In this document: piece by piece, positions 25,824 to 39,000 of the stretch
How positions within the stretch are numbered: position 1 is the first letter of the stretch
Layout of the letters: every line of letters begins with the position of its first letter
NCBI RefSeq assembly: GCF_027579695.1
Contig: NC_083587.1
Location: 6,450,001-6,514,000, forward strand
Source: Neoarius graeffei
Lineage: Eukaryota > Chordata > Actinopteri > Siluriformes > Ariidae
Reading direction: 5' to 3'
Length of the DNA stretch: 64,000 nucleotides
Notes under the pieces: generated by a model
Databases searched by the model: none
What the model saw: the letters and a program-made list of their open reading frames with translations, nothing else
What the model was told of the DNA's origin: nothing
Made by a program: the position numbers and the translations under genes

Positions 25824-26787
25824 ATATGGAACCTATATTTTTTATTCCTTTCTCCTTTAAAGCAATGCATTTTGGATGGTGATTCCCTATAATGAAGTGT
25901 AGGTTCACATAGATCATGTGAAGCACAGCAATTAAGAAATTGTATGACCTCATTGCATGAAGTTACATAATTGGCCAATGCTTTGACTTCATGCCATGTG
26001 GTAATTAAACTCCATTTTAATGTTACTGACCTGACTTTTTTATTGTCCAGGGCAGTAAATGTGCAGAACTAAGGGTCCTTGAATTTAGAAAGGATTGTAT
26101 GCAGGGCCTCTCAAACATCATAAGAAAAGCACAGGAGAAGAGCCCCTTGAAATATGCAACAATTAGGCAGATGGAGTGTCTGGACCCGTCTCTCATGTTC
26201 AGGGACCCAGACAGATGCAACAATCAGATGAAGGCTCTTGTCCAGACATTCCTGAAGAACAAGCACCTGACAGGAGGTGCACCTGCTGGTAAGAATAGTT
26301 TTGGAAGGGGTTATGATCCAAAGTTTGAATACCGTGCTCAACTATACTTTGTTCAATTTTTTTTTTTATTGGACTTTATTCAGAACATTATTTGCAGACA
26401 TTTGACACTTTTCCTATGTCCTTTCAGGGTATTAGTTGGGCATGGATGTTTCACTTTTGTCATTCCCTCTTCTGATGGTCCTGTACCTGTTCTGTGTGCA
26501 GTGGCTCAGATGTGTTGAATAAGTTCCATCATTTTATACATAGGAATTTGTTGTTATTGCAGACATTTAGAGATAGTGTCTTTACCTACTGTAACACAGT
26601 GATCTACAACCATGGTCAAAAATATTGCCACTCCTACATATTTACAATTGTTTTTGGTTAAATACAATTGGTTTTGGTAAAATACAAAAATGCAGAGAAA
26701 ACAAGACAGGAGTGCCAATATTTTCAGTCACGACTGCATATTTGACTGACTTCTTATTTTCTTGCACTTTGTTGTAGGGGATGCCAT

Positions 26788-29021
26788 TGTAGGTGTAATT
26801 AATGATTTTGTGTATTTAGGATTGAATAAGTGATCGATCTTTAATAATTACATGAAATCAGTCTCATTAAATTTGAAGGTTAATAATTAAAATGAATCAA
26901 TCCTATTGAATTGTTTAATTTGACTCATTTGAATTGAATCATACCATAGAATTAGTCTCATTTGAATCGTTTGAAGTGAATCATTCAGTGAATCGAATCA
27001 GTTCATCATTTAGTGAATCATACCATTAATCCTGGTTAAATTACCAAACAGCTAAATTATGGTATATCATTATTGATCACTTACCATATTACATAAAATT
27101 GTCTACACCTTTGAATTATTTGCGATTGGGCAACTTCAAAATATCGAAACAGCAGATGAATACACACAGCTTTGATAATAAATGAGTTTATTATACAAAG
27201 ATCAAAAATGGATAATCAGTTGGAATATATATACAGTGAGGTGTGTGTATATGAATGTGGGTGTGTGTAAGAGAGGGAGAGAGACACTTTGGGTCTCTCT
27301 TGAGAGGGTTGGCTCTTAAGGCCCAAGGACCACCTCGTGGAGTTAAACAAAGAAAGGTGTGTTAGGTCTAGCTTGTTGCTATGTGGGACACAGGAATTTT
27401 GTTATCTGCAATCTTGGTATGTGTGTGTGTGGGGGAAGTGAAGCTTGGAATGTGTCCATGCAAGGACGAGCCAGGGTGTCTTATCTGCAATCTTGGAGGA
27501 GGGGAATCCTCATGATTTAGTGAGCACGTGTTTTCTAAGTAACAAAGAAATTCCACACTCATAACATTATCAAAACCCCTGAAATCTTAATAAGGTCAAA
27601 ATGTGTGTTAAGGAGATTGAGGATATTAGTAAAAGAATAAGAGAGAGAGAGAGACATGCACAAACTTATGGATTAATCAATTTTAAATCAACAAACAAAT
27701 GATAGAGAACCAAAATTCAGTGTATACACTTCATTTAACTTCATATAACTTCACATTAAGTGAATAACTAATTCCTAAGACTTAAACTTCTGCCCAATGC
27801 CTTCCTTACTGCAAAGGAAGTTCATCTTCTGTCTGAAGTTGGAAGCTCGAGGAAGCTTCCTGAGGTCGGAAGTCTTCGGTGAGGGAGAGAGAGATTGCTT
27901 TGAAGATCTTCGTGGATGATGACAAAAGTCTTTTCAGCAGTGCCGCGTGCGTGGATTTAAGAAGAGAAAAGGGGGGCCAGCCACTTTTCTAAGCAAAAAT
28001 AAAATTGCTTTCACTTGCCGTTGCGTACGTCTTTAAAAGAAAATAATACTTGCAAAAACCGGTTTAATAACTCGCTTGAGTTGATGATTGTGTGTTTCCG
28101 ATATCTACTTTGATCAGGAGCAGATTAAAGAAGGAAACGGGCTGTTTAGACATATGATGGTGAGTGTCTCTTCTTAGGTCCGTTCCCCATACGAAAAAGA
28201 ACAGTAAAGAACTTATAAGAGTTTACCACTGTCTTAGTAGTAAATCCTTATAAATATAAGGATAAATCCTTATAAGGATTTATAAATAAATATATATGCC
28301 ATGTATGATTTACTCCTGAAAGTGGCCCATTTTGTATTTTCCTCATACAAATTTTTTATGAAAATCTAGTATGTATGAAGTGAACATTGTGCATGGTTTT
28401 TACAGATAATGTGTATGATGAATTACACCGTCTTTGTATGCTTCATGTAATGTTTGTAGTTTTAAATTATATTTTACAGTTTAAAATGTATATGCCTTTT
28501 ATATGTAAATCCACATATGTTTGTGTTGGATTTACATATAAAAGGCATGTACATTTTAAACTGTAAAATATAATTTAAAACTACAAACATTACATGAAGC
28601 ATACAAAGACGGTGTAATTCATCAGACACATTATCTGTAAAAACCATGCACAATGTTCACTTCATACATACTAGATTTTCATAAAAAATTTGTATGAGGA
28701 AAATGCAAAATGGGCCACTTTCAGGAGTAAATCATACATGGCATATATATTTATTTATAAATCCTTATAAAGATTTATCCTTATATTTATAAGGCTTTAC
28801 TACTAAGACAGTGGTAAATTCTTATAAGTTCTTTACTGTTCTTTTTCGTATGGGTCTGCTCGGGATCAGACTTAGAGACAAAGGAAAACGCGGTCTTCCA
28901 AGTCTCTTATGTGAAACCTGAGGAATGATGTACGTGATCCCGCCCAGGCGTGACGTAGTCAACGAGGAAGTTGTCTGGGAGTTGTAGTTCTTAGACACAA
29001 GATGGCGGCATGATACCTACA
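26788..29021 (-). repeat. 3' LTR of the endogenous retrovirus
   Basis: It matches the LTR at 34475-36082 with few point differences but is longer (2234 versus 1608 bp), mainly because of a foldback insertion at 28186-28854. The right-hand LTR has a longer GT run instead. Confidence 0.93.
28186..28854. mobile_element. 669-bp foldback element inside the 3' LTR
   Basis: It begins CCCATACGAAAAAGAACAGT and ends with the exact inverse. The two halves are near-perfect inverse copies over about 320 bp each, with a short centre near 28515. It is absent at the same position in the other LTR (near 35914), so it arrived after the provirus. A TC dinucleotide flanks both sides, too short to name a superfamily. 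Confidence 0.9.
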
Positions 29022-29032
29022 TTCCCCCTTTT
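29022..29032 (-). other. Polypurine tract
   Basis: On the minus strand AAAAGGGGGAA lies directly upstream of the 3' LTR, where plus-strand DNA synthesis would be primed. Confidence 0.85.
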
Positions 29033-29461
29033 GGTCTCAGGGGTATGACGGAGTCGTAGCACTGAGAGCACCATACCGTATCATCGCCGTGTCCATAGTC
29101 CTTGAGGTAGACTTGTTCTGCGCAGTTCATGGTGTCCTGTGAATTCTGTGTAAACTTGTGAGTTCCAGTGAGACAGTTGGAGGTAGAGGCATTTGAGCAT
29201 ACAATCACCATAGGCACTTGGGCAGATAATCACTATCTAACTAGATTAGGGTTACCTCAAAGTTCAACAGTGAACGTTACATATTTTTCCAGTGAAGACT
29301 ACATATATACTTCATTTCATTGCAGGCTACATATATATACTGTACTTTATTTCAGTGAACACTACATATATATACTTCATTTCCTACTCAAAGAAAATAA
29401 TAAAACAAGGAAAGAGAGGAAGTGGAGTCGAGAAAAGAAGTGTTAGTGGTTAGGGGTTAAC

Positions 29462-31211
29462 CTAATCTTCTGGCACGGTAACGGCAACAGGTGGTTTGGC
29501 CAGAAAGCGTGCACTACTATGGCCGAAGCTGTCAGGAACACAGACCCCTTTATCCAGCTTGGCATATAGCGTCGCTATTCGTTTGTGTAGCATGCATGCG
29601 ATACCAGCAGAAAAGACCCAGCCACAGAGAAGAAGTCCCAAAACAATCAGACTTAGGGCAGATTCGAGGTCAAGTGACCCTCTGACCTGGTTTTGGGAGA
29701 CTATGGTCGAAATTCCATTCTGATCTACACTAAATTTCACCGTTTCAGTCCCTTCAACCAGCAATTGCTGTTGGAGGGTGTTACTGATCTCAAGATCATA
29801 ACCTTCGAAGGCGTCTATCATCTCAATCTCTGAATCGTACCTGTCAGTACTAAGATGGTGTAGGGTGATGTCACCTATGTGAATGGTGGCTCCCTGTGGT
29901 ACACTAAGGAACACCGTTTGGTTTGGGATTTTCATTCTTGTGGCTGTGTGGTGCTGGTTGTATGACATCAAGATTTCAGTTTTTGGAGTGTTAACAACCC
30001 ACCGACTACCAGCTCTTTCTACTCTAGTTTCCATATCCTCATCCTTTGCGGACATTTGGCCTACACACTTTTGTTCGGGCGCTTTCGCCCTCAGACCGCA
30101 CAGGCGATCTGTAGTGTCTCTAAGAAATGGGTTGCTTGGGCAGACACAGTGGATGTCTTTAGTGGAGGTGCACATCTCTAGGTTGGGAATAAAATAGACA
30201 GAGGGGTTGTCGTCATGGTATGCTACCATGGGTGGTGTTTGTATGTGTATACGGACATTGTCCTTCCAGAAGCCTACGTTGAGGACAGACTTGAGTCTAT
30301 ATATGTTGTTTCTCTCAATGATGGGTAGATTTAGTATGAAACCTATCTCGAAATCTTGTGGACTCACAAAAATGGAGATAGCACTGCCGAGACTATATGC
30401 CAGGTGTATTTGCGAGGAATGCACATCTCTAGTAGTAGTAGTGGATTGTAGTATATTCTCCACCAAGCTAAGGGGTGTGAGATACGATGGGACCTTGCCA
30501 CTACTCAGGGAACTGATTGACTCACCTACTTCTCTAAGCAGGTCTTGCATTAAATCCCTTATTTCTCTGACATATTTGATCTCGTTCTTGATTCTTTCAG
30601 CCAATTTGTCTACAGTCTGCATAGTGTTATAGATTAGATCAGTATGCATGTTAATGGTTAATATAGTTCCCTGCAGGGATCTGCCTAAGCCCTGCAGTTT
30701 GTTTTGTTGGATAAGCAGTTTCTCTCAGATCTCGGGCATTTCCTTTTGCAGAATGCTAACTTCTTTTTTAAGCATATTCAAACTGACTGTGTTGGCTGCA
30801 GAGAGACCAATAGAAAACAAGGATCCAATGGCAGATGCACCGATAATTAAACCCCCGAGGAACCTTTTCTGATGTGTTTTACCACCCAGTTCTTCCTCGG
30901 TGACTATGAATTTTTGTAACTGTTCTAGCATGTGGGTAGTGGTGCGTTTAGCGTGTACAACTACATTAGATATCTCGCCATTTGGTCCGTTATCGTCACT
31001 CGAAGGTATCCGTGACCTGAAGTGTTTGCGGTATACGGCCCATGGGTCTAGTCGGGCGTATACTCGTTGAGTGTGGATGCGACAGTTTGTAAGAAGGAGC
31101 CCAGGAGCCTCCTGCAGGATGATGCCAGCTGGGGGGGCCAGGCTCCACCACCTCACTTGACTGACTCAGTTGTAGGGTGAGGAGGATGCACAGGATTCCA
31201 AGGGAGTCCAT
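29462..31211 (-). pseudogene. Retroviral Env, broken
   Basis: The frame opens at 31211 with a signal peptide (MDSLGILCILLTLQLSQ). It shifts frame shortly after, then runs to 29462 with one TGA at 30725-30727. A basic site HQKR near 30863 precedes a glycine- and alanine-rich hydrophobic stretch (FLGGLIIGASAIGSLFSIG) that looks like a fusion peptide, followed by a long heptad-type helix. A hydrophobic anchor (SLIVLGLLLCGWVFSAGIA) near 29570-29630 precedes a short tail. The N-terminal subunit is only about 115 residues and the C-terminal one about 465, unlike usual retroviral Env with a long surface subunit, and closer to F-type fusion proteins. Family membership is inferred from layout, not from a search. 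Confidence 0.8.
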
Positions 31212-31292
31212 TCTGTAACATACAGAAGGGTTTTTTTAATTTCATTTTATTTTATTGAGTTGATAAATATGATCAGGAGTGTTGGTGTACGC

Positions 31293-32048
31293 TTAAAGAT
31301 AAGTGATGCATACAAGCTGGGTGGACTGGATGGGCCTAGCTATCCTCCACCCCCTTTTGGAGTGAGGACTGTTCAAAAAGTTTGCTTCGATTATTATGGA
31401 CCCATCCATATGAGAGCGTTTGATTAGGTTGGGGTGTCCTAATGTGATACACGACGGGGAACGATTTTCCCATGATCGAAAGGTCTCAACCAGGATGGTA
31501 GGAACTTCTCTAAGATTCGGGCATAGTAGGCTTTGTGTCCTACACTCGAATTGAGATTCTTTTGGGCACCTGTAAAGGTGGATTGTAGGTGGCATTGTAG
31601 GTCGCCGACATTGATGTGCGGTGTATGCAGTGGCGATGCTCATGTCCTCTGGTTTGTATAGGAGATGCGGGGGAAGAACCATCTCTCGCCCAGTCATCAT
31701 CCCAAAGAGTGTGACTCCAGTGGTGCGATGAGGGGTGGACCTGATGGCCCTTAGCACCAAGGGAAGTTTCACATCCCAAAATTTACCATGGTGGGTGACA
31801 TACTCTTGCAGCATGCTCACAATGGTTTGAATGGCTCGCTCAGCCTGACCAGAGAATTGAGGGTGGTACACGATATGGAGTTTCGCCTTGATGCCTAACA
31901 TGTTCCACAGCGCAACCATTACACCAACAGTGAAATGGGTGCCTGTGTCTGAGTCGATGGATAGAGGGAGGGTTTTCAAAGAATTGTGGCCACTAGGGGG
32001 AATCGCGATGTCGGGTGTTTCAACACCGGACTCGGTGTGCAAAGACAT
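31293..32048 (-). pseudogene. Retroviral integrase, C-terminal half
   Basis: It contains the second acidic motif (IDSDTGTHFT), then KLHIVYHPQFSGQAERAI with the catalytic glutamate, and the downstream LPLVLRAIRSTPHRTTG block. The zinc-binding domain and the first catalytic aspartate are missing. It lies directly upstream of Env, the normal retroviral order. The junction with Gag-side sequence near 32050 marks the deletion of the rest of Pol. Confidence 0.88.
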
Positions 32049-32075
32049 GAACTGAAGTTCATCAGAAATTTGATC

Positions 32076-34190
32076 TCACGTGGCACTTGGTTGATCAGTG
32101 TTCGCACTAATCTCATTGCAACGAGTTGGTGCATATTTTGTGGGATCCAACGACTGTGGGATTTTGATTTGTGTAAAGCTGACTAAGTTTATATTGCAGG
32201 GCTTAGTTGGGATTGGGTCGCCTTGTGAGAGCCGTGTGTCAGAGATGGTGGTGAAGACTTTAGCGCATGTGAGAGGTGCGTTTTGTGTGTTTGCCTTCGC
32301 CACCAGGGGGGGCCCTACATCCTGACCCTCACCTGCTGTTTCAAAGGGATTTCCTCCCCCTTTCACGAGATCTACTCGTGGTTCCTGGCCTAGTCATGCC
32401 AGTGGGTAGCTTTTGTCATTTTTCTCGGGCTCTTTTGTTTTATCAGTTGAGGAATTTGACTGTTGTTGTAACAGTTTCCTAAATTCAGCCAAGCAGGCCT
32501 TCAAGGAGTCCAGTTCTGAGTGGGACTCATCAGGTTGGTCCGAGTCACTGTGTTGTTCATTTCTACCTCTACATTTAGTGTTACAGTCAGAACGCTCTTG
32601 CCATCTCTGGCCAGAGCGGGGATGACGGTCTTGCTGCCAACCGTTTTGTTCCTTATGACCCTGTTTACATGATGGGCGGTTGTCATAGTCACTATGACCT
32701 TGCCATCGGTCTCTCCTGGCCTTACCTTGCTGATTCTCCCACTCACCTTGGTGATGGCTCAGCAAGGAACGGGATGGACCGGGATTTTTCCAGGTGGGTC
32801 CCCCTTTCGGTGCTTCACCTCCTTCTAAGGTTAGTGGGGGCTTGTCCTCACCCTGGAGGCTAAGGACTCTGGGTTCATCATCGTTTCCGTTTACGGTTTT
32901 GACAATGGTCTCCCAGGTCATTTGGGCTAGCTGCCTAGTTTCCTTCATCGAGTAGCAATTTTGCTGACACATCAGTGTGACTTGAGTCTGCACACTTGGG
33001 TGGAGGTTATGTAAGAAAAGGGATTTGAAGCCCCTATCTTCTTCTAAACCTGGTGCATTGCTACCCTGGAAGTAGGCGCTACGTAGCCATCTATAATATT
33101 CACGAGGTGCCTCAGACCATTTCTGTTTGATTTGTATTGCACGGAGGTTTCATCCGTGTACGGCGCATATTCTTCCCTCATGTAATTGCGAAGTTTTGAA
33201 TAACTATCGCGAATGTTTGGTGGAAGTGTCTCTAAAAAGGCATGGACTACTGGAGTTCTGAAGCAGTTTAAGCTTCTCTCGTGTTGTGGCTCTCAGTAGG
33301 TCCATCAGGCATCGGTCAATTTCTCGTAAATAATCATTTACGTTGGTTCTTTTATTATCGGGATCGAATCACTCGATATCTTTGGCAAGTAGGTCAATTT
33401 GCCGTATGCGGAGGGCTTGGTGCGCATCTTTACGCGACCCCGTTCGCTCTCTTGAGTGCTCACTATCTGAGCTACTCTGGAATTGCTCCCGTTCTGCACG
33501 AGAGTCGTAGTCTGATTCACCTGAAGGCGGATCAGGGAAGCTGTAGCGCACTGACCTAGGTGTGCTACGGGCCTGGGCTCAGGATGAGCGCAGGGCGACT
33601 CCGCCCTGGCTAGACGACAACGGAGTCATGTAGCGAGTTGATGGAGGTTGGTGGGGCGCCTGGTGCTCGACCAGGTAATCCTCGGTATCCAGTTCGGACG
33701 CCTCTTCCCGCTCTAAACCTTGATGCATGGTTGGGGGTCTCTCACGCCCCTCGCACCCTTCTTTGGGGTTCTGCTCCTTGGCAGCCCTTCCGGCGCCTTT
33801 CTCGGCTTTCTCTAGCCTTTCGGCGCACTCATCAAGGGAGTCCTTCAAGAGGCTACGCTCCCTAGATAAATCATTGACCTCGGCTGTCAGCTCAGCATTG
33901 CTGGTGGTCAGCCTGTCAACCTCTCCGCACAGGGACCTGATCTCTTGATCAGAATCCTGGAAGTGTAACAAGAATAGTTTACCTAGTGCATCTTGGACAC
34001 TGATTGTTGTTCTCGTTGGATCTCTCATTTGTGCTATTGAGTTGATTATGTTAGCTTGGCAATCATGCCTACTCATGCCCCTAATGGTTGCCCTATCGGA
34101 GTCAGAGCAGTGAATGAGGTCTGCGATGACCTCAAAAAGGGACACGTCTTGCTCGTTGTCTTCAGTCTCTGAGACACGAGGGGATGCCAT
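32076..34190 (-). pseudogene. Retroviral Gag, broken
   Basis: The likely start is ATG 34190 (MASPRVSETEDNEQ). The N-terminal part has a coiled coil (LCGEVDRLTTSNAELTAEVN and on), followed by a proline- and acid-rich segment, a capsid-like region near 33000-33150 (EAPREYYRWLRSAYFQG), and a basic, glutamine-rich C-terminal part from 32990 with no CCHC zinc knuckle. TGA codons interrupt at 33579, 33369 and 32394, and at least one frame change lies near 33150-33300. Lack of a zinc knuckle is unusual for orthoretroviral Gag and is known in foamy viruses. Confidence 0.75.
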
Positions 34191-34452
34191 TTTATTTAGA
34201 TTGGGTATTGGGTAATTAACCAATCAATGAGTTAATTATTAATCAATTAGGATTAATTAATATTAACTATGTAATTAATTAATTAACAAGGTTTAATTGT
34301 TTAGAGATGTTCTCTTATCCTAAGTTATCAATAGGTTGTTAGAATTTGTGATATGGTTATCACACTCCTGTTAACCGTTTTAACACACCTGGGGATATAC
34401 TTAGCAGTACTGAATCCACTGTAACAATACTCAAGAAGTCGACAAACCAATC

Positions 34453-34470
34453 TCCTCACACGGGGCACCA
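34453..34470 (-). other. Primer binding site for elongator tRNA-Met
   Basis: On the minus strand TGGTGCCCCGTGTGAGGA is the exact complement of the 3' 18 bases of vertebrate elongator tRNA-Met with CCA, from my memory of that tRNA. Four bases separate it from the 5' LTR. Confidence 0.85.
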
Positions 34471-34474
34471 ACTA

Positions 34475-34945
34475 TGTAGGTGTAATTAATGATTTTGTGT
34501 ATTTAGGATTGGATAAGTGATCAATCTTTAATAATTACATGAAATCAGTCTCATTAAATTTGAAGGTTAATAATTAAAATGAATCAATCCTATTGAATTG
34601 TTTAATTTGACTCATTTGAATTGAATCATACCATAGAATCAGTCTCATTTGAATCGTTTGAAGTGAATCATTCAGTGAATCGAATCAGTTCATCATTTAG
34701 TGAATCATACCATTAATCCTGGTTAAATTACCAAACAGCTAAATTATGGTATATCATTATTGATCACTTACCATATTACATAAAATTGTCTACATCTTTG
34801 AATTCTTTGCGATTGGGCAACTTCAAAATATCGAAACAGCAGATGAATACACACAGCTTTGATAATAAATGAGTTTATTATACAAAGATCAAAAATGGAT
34901 AATCAGTTGGAATATATATATATACAGTGAGGTGTGTGTATATGA

Positions 34946-34992
<47 letters not shown>

Positions 34993-36082
34993 GGAGAGAG
35001 AGAGACACCTTGGGTCTCTCTTGAGAGGGTTGGCTCTTAAGGCCCAAGGACCACCTCGTGGAGTTAAACAAAGAAAGGTGTGTTAGGTCTAGCTTGTTGC
35101 TATGTGGGACACAGGAATTTTGTTATCTGCAATCTTGATATGTGTGTGCATGGGGGAAGTGAAGCTTGGAATGTGTCCGTGCAAGGACGAGCCAGGGTGT
35201 CTTATCTGCAATCTTGGAGGAGGGGAATCCTCATGATTTAGTGAGCACGTGTCTTCTAAGTAACAAAGAAATTCCACACTCATAACATTATCAAAACCCC
35301 TGAAATCTTAATAAGGTCAAAATGTGTGTTAAGGAGATTGAGGATATTAGTAAAAGAATAAGAGAGAGAGAGAGAGACATGCACAAACTTATGGATTAAC
35401 CAATTTTAAATCAACAAACAAATGATAGAGAACCAAAATTCAGTGTATACACTTCATTTAACTTCATATAACTTCACATTAAGTGAATAACTAATTCCTA
35501 AGACTTAAACTTCTGCCCAATGCCTTCCTTACTGCAAAGGAAGTTCATCTTCTGTCTGAAGTTGGAAGCTCGAGGAAGTTGCGTGCGCTTCCTGAGGTCG
35601 GAAGTCTTCGGTGAGGGAGAGAGAGATTGCTTTGAAGATCTTCGTGGATGATGACGAAAGTCTTTTCAGCAGTGCCGCGCGCGCGGATTTAAGAAGAGAA
35701 AAGGAGGGCCAGCCACTTTTCTAAGCAAAAATAAAATTGCTTTCACTTGCCGTTGCATACGCCTTTAAAAGAAAATAATACTTGCAAAAACCGGTTTAAT
35801 AACTCGCTTGAGTTGATGATCGTGTGTTTCCGATATCTACTTTGATCAGGAGCAGATTAAAGAAGGAAACGCGCTGTTTAGACATCTGATGGTGAGTGTC
35901 TCTTCTTAGGTCCGTTCTGCTCGGGATCAGACTTAGAGACGAAGGAAAACGCGGTCTTCCAAGTCTCTTATATGAAACCTGAGGAATGATGTACGTGATC
36001 CCGCCCAGGCGTGACGTAGTCAACGCAGAAATTGGCTGGGAGTTGTAGTTCTTAGACACAAGATGGCAGCATGATACCTACA
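34475..36082 (-). repeat. 5' LTR of the endogenous retrovirus
   Basis: 1608 bp with TGTAGG...CCTACA ends. It lacks the foldback found in the other LTR and has a GT run at 34947-34985. Long LTRs like this are unusual for simple retroviruses. Confidence 0.93.
34947..34985. repeat. (TG)n microsatellite in the 5' LTR
   Basis: The same site in the other LTR (about 27250) has only a short GT stretch, so this run expanded after insertion or shrank in the other. Confidence 0.95.
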
Positions 36083-37163
36083 CCATTGTCCAACAATTTG
36101 AATCTTTCCTGTCTGTTGAGGCAAGGAATGAAGAATTTATTGCCTTCCAACCATTTGAAAGATGCTTAGACACCTTCCTGCTTGAGAGATTAAGCCATCC
36201 CGACCCTGCTGCTTGGGAATTTTGCCAGAAGTTATTGCTGCTTTCACATGGCCAGGCCTCTGTTGAAAGGGTTTTTTCTGTCAACAAGGAGGTGGAGACC
36301 GAAACCATGCAAGAGGACACAATTGTTGCACAGAGGCTCATATGTGACTTTGTTGCAATGCATTGGGGTGTCACTCAGGTCCCCTTCACCAAGGAACTAA
36401 TGGCATCTGTGAGTGCAGCCCGGTCAAAATATCGACTCTTTCTCGATCAGGAACGCATCAGACAAGAAAAGGAATCCCAGAGCCAGAAAAGAAAACTGTC
36501 TGAGCAGTCTCTGGAGGACCTGAAGAAAAGGAAGACAAGCTTAGAAGATGTGTCTGCCTGCCTTGCCAGGGAAGCAGATGCACTTGCAGAAGAAGCTGAG
36601 AGCAAGGCTGGCTCCAAGATGGCTCAGCTTCTTTCCAAGTCCAATGCCCTGAGAAGGGCGTACAAAGACAAACTTGCTGAACTGAAAGCCCTTGAAACTG
36701 AGATCGGTGCTAAAGAGGATGAACTCAGACATTTGTAGGGTTAGGATGTGTATATAGCCTACTACTGTTGTGTTGCAAATATGAATGTCAGGAAGTTCTG
36801 TTATTGCCAATCCATAAGTACATTGATTATCTGTTTAATTAGTTTATTTGATATTTTTCTATAACTGAATCAATAAATGCAATGTTTTGAGAATATCTGG
36901 GATAATTTGAATGTTTCTAGTAATGCGTCGTGTTGGTCTTAAATTTTTAGGCATAATGGTCTCAAAAGGTCTTAAAAAGGTCTTAAATTTAACTTACTGA
37001 AACCTGCAAGAACCCTGCAAAATTCAATATTTTATTCAGAATAGAACATAGATGATGTATCAAATGTTTAAACTGAGAAAATGTATCATTTAAAGAGAAA
37101 AATTAGGTGATTTTAAATTTCATGACAACAACACATCTCAAAAACGTTGGGACAAGGCCATGT

Positions 37164-38210
37164 TTACCACTGTGAGACATCCCCTTTTCTCTTTACAACA
37201 GTCTGTAAAAGTCTGGGGACTGAGGAAACAAGTTGCTCAAGTTTAGGGATAGGAATGTTAACCCATTCTTGTCTAATGTAGGATTCTAGTTGCTCAACTG
37301 TCTTAGGTCTTTTTTGTCATATCTTCCGTTTTATGATGCGCCAAATGTTTTCTATGGGTGAAAGATCTGGACTGCAGGCTGGCCAGTTCAGTACCCGGAC
37401 CCTTCTTCTACACAGCCATGATGCTGTAATTGATGCAGTATGTGGTTTGGCATTGTCATGTTGGAAAATGCAAGGTCTTCCCTGAAAGAGACGTCATCTG
37501 GATGGGAGCATATGTTGCTCTAGAACCTGGATATACCTTTCAGCATTGATGGTGTCTTTCCAGATGTGTAAGCTGCCCATGCCACATGCACTAATGCAAC
37601 CCCATACCATCAGAAATGAAGGCTTCTGAACTGAGCGCTGATAACAACTTGGGTCGTCCTTCTCCTCTTTAGGCCGAATGACACGGCGTCCCTGATTTCC
37701 ACAAAGAACTTCAAATTGTGATTCGTCTGACCACAGAACAGTTTTCCACTTTGCCACAATCCATTTTAAATGAGCCTTGGCCCAGAGAAGACGTCTGCGC
37801 TTCTGGATCATGTTTAGATACGGCTTCTGCTTTGAACTATAGAGTTTTAGCTGGCAATGGCGGATGGCACGGTGAATTGTGTTCACAGATAATGTTCTCT
37901 GGAAATATTCCTGAGCCCATTTTGTGATTTCCAATACAGAAGCATGCCTGTATGTGATGCAGTGCCGTCTAAGGGTCCGAAGATCACGGGCACCCAGTAT
38001 GGTTTTCTGACCTTGACCCTTACGCACAGAGATTCTTCCAGATTCTCTGAATCTTTTGATGATATTATGCACTGTAGATGATGATATGTTCAAACTCTTT
38101 GCAATTTTACACTGTTGAACTCCTTTCTGATATTGCTCCACTATTTGTCGACGCAGAATTGGGGGATTGGTGATCTTCTTCCCATCTTTACTTTTGAGAG
38201 CCACTGCCAC
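37164..38210 (-). pseudogene. Tc1-like transposase of the outer element, two stops
   Basis: A single minus-strand frame of 349 codons starts at ATG 38210. It contains a helix-turn-helix (QCKIAKSLNISSSTVHNII), then VLWSDESQFEV, FQHDNAKPHTA and CSPDLSPIENIW as the DDE triad. Length is normal for this group. Two TGA codons interrupt it (37494-37496 and near 37312), at least one at a position where relatives have arginine. Nothing else is broken, so decay looks limited. Confidence 0.93.
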
Positions 38211-39000
38211 TCCAAGATGCTCTTTTTATACCCAGTCATGTTAATGACCTATTGCCAGTTGACCTAATGAGTTGCAATTTGGTCCTCCGGCTGTTCCTTT
38301 TTTGTACCTTTAACTTTTCCAGCCTCTTATTGCCCCTGTCCCAACTTTTTTGAGATGTGTTGCTGTCATGAAATTTCAAATGAGCCAATATTTGGCATGA
38401 AATTTCAAAATGTCTCACTTCCGACATTTGATATGTTGTCTATGTTCTATTGTGAATACAATATCAGTTTTTGAGATTTGTAAATTATTGCATTCCATTT
38501 TTATTTACAATTTGTACTTTGTCCCAACTTTTTTGGAATTGGGGTTGTGTGTATATATAATATGTGTGTGTATATATGTATATATTTGTATGCAAGTGTG
38601 GATATGAGTATGCATATGTTATAAAGTAACTTAAGTCATTCTTTTCAAATGTATTTAATATTTATTAGTTGTATTAAACATTCCCCTTTGCTTTGTAAGG
38701 GCTTGGGACCTTCTAACATTACATAAATGTTATATAATGTTAGGCAGCATTAGAATGTTTTTTTTTGTGTGTATATGTTTACATATACATGTACTAGTCC
38801 ATCTCAAAAAATTAGAATACCATGAAAAAGTTCCTTTTTTTCATAATTTAATTCAAAAAGGTAAACTTTCATATATTCTATATTCATTACATGTAAAGTG
38901 AAATATTTAAAGCCTTTTTTGTTTTAATTTTGATGATTATGGCTTATAGCTCATGAAAATCAGAAATCCAGTATCTCAAATTATTAGAATATTCCCTAAA

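Larger units (their letters stand above)
26788..36082 (-). mobile_element. Endogenous retrovirus with env, defective
   Basis: Two LTRs with TGTAGG...CCTACA ends flank Gag, a piece of integrase and Env, all on the minus strand. The 4-bp duplication CCAT (26784-26787, 36083-36086) lies within the last hAT-2 exon. Primer site (34453-34470) and polypurine tract (29022-29032) are in the expected places. Protease, reverse transcriptase, RNase H and the first half of integrase are deleted, so the provirus cannot replicate on its own. Confidence 0.92.
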
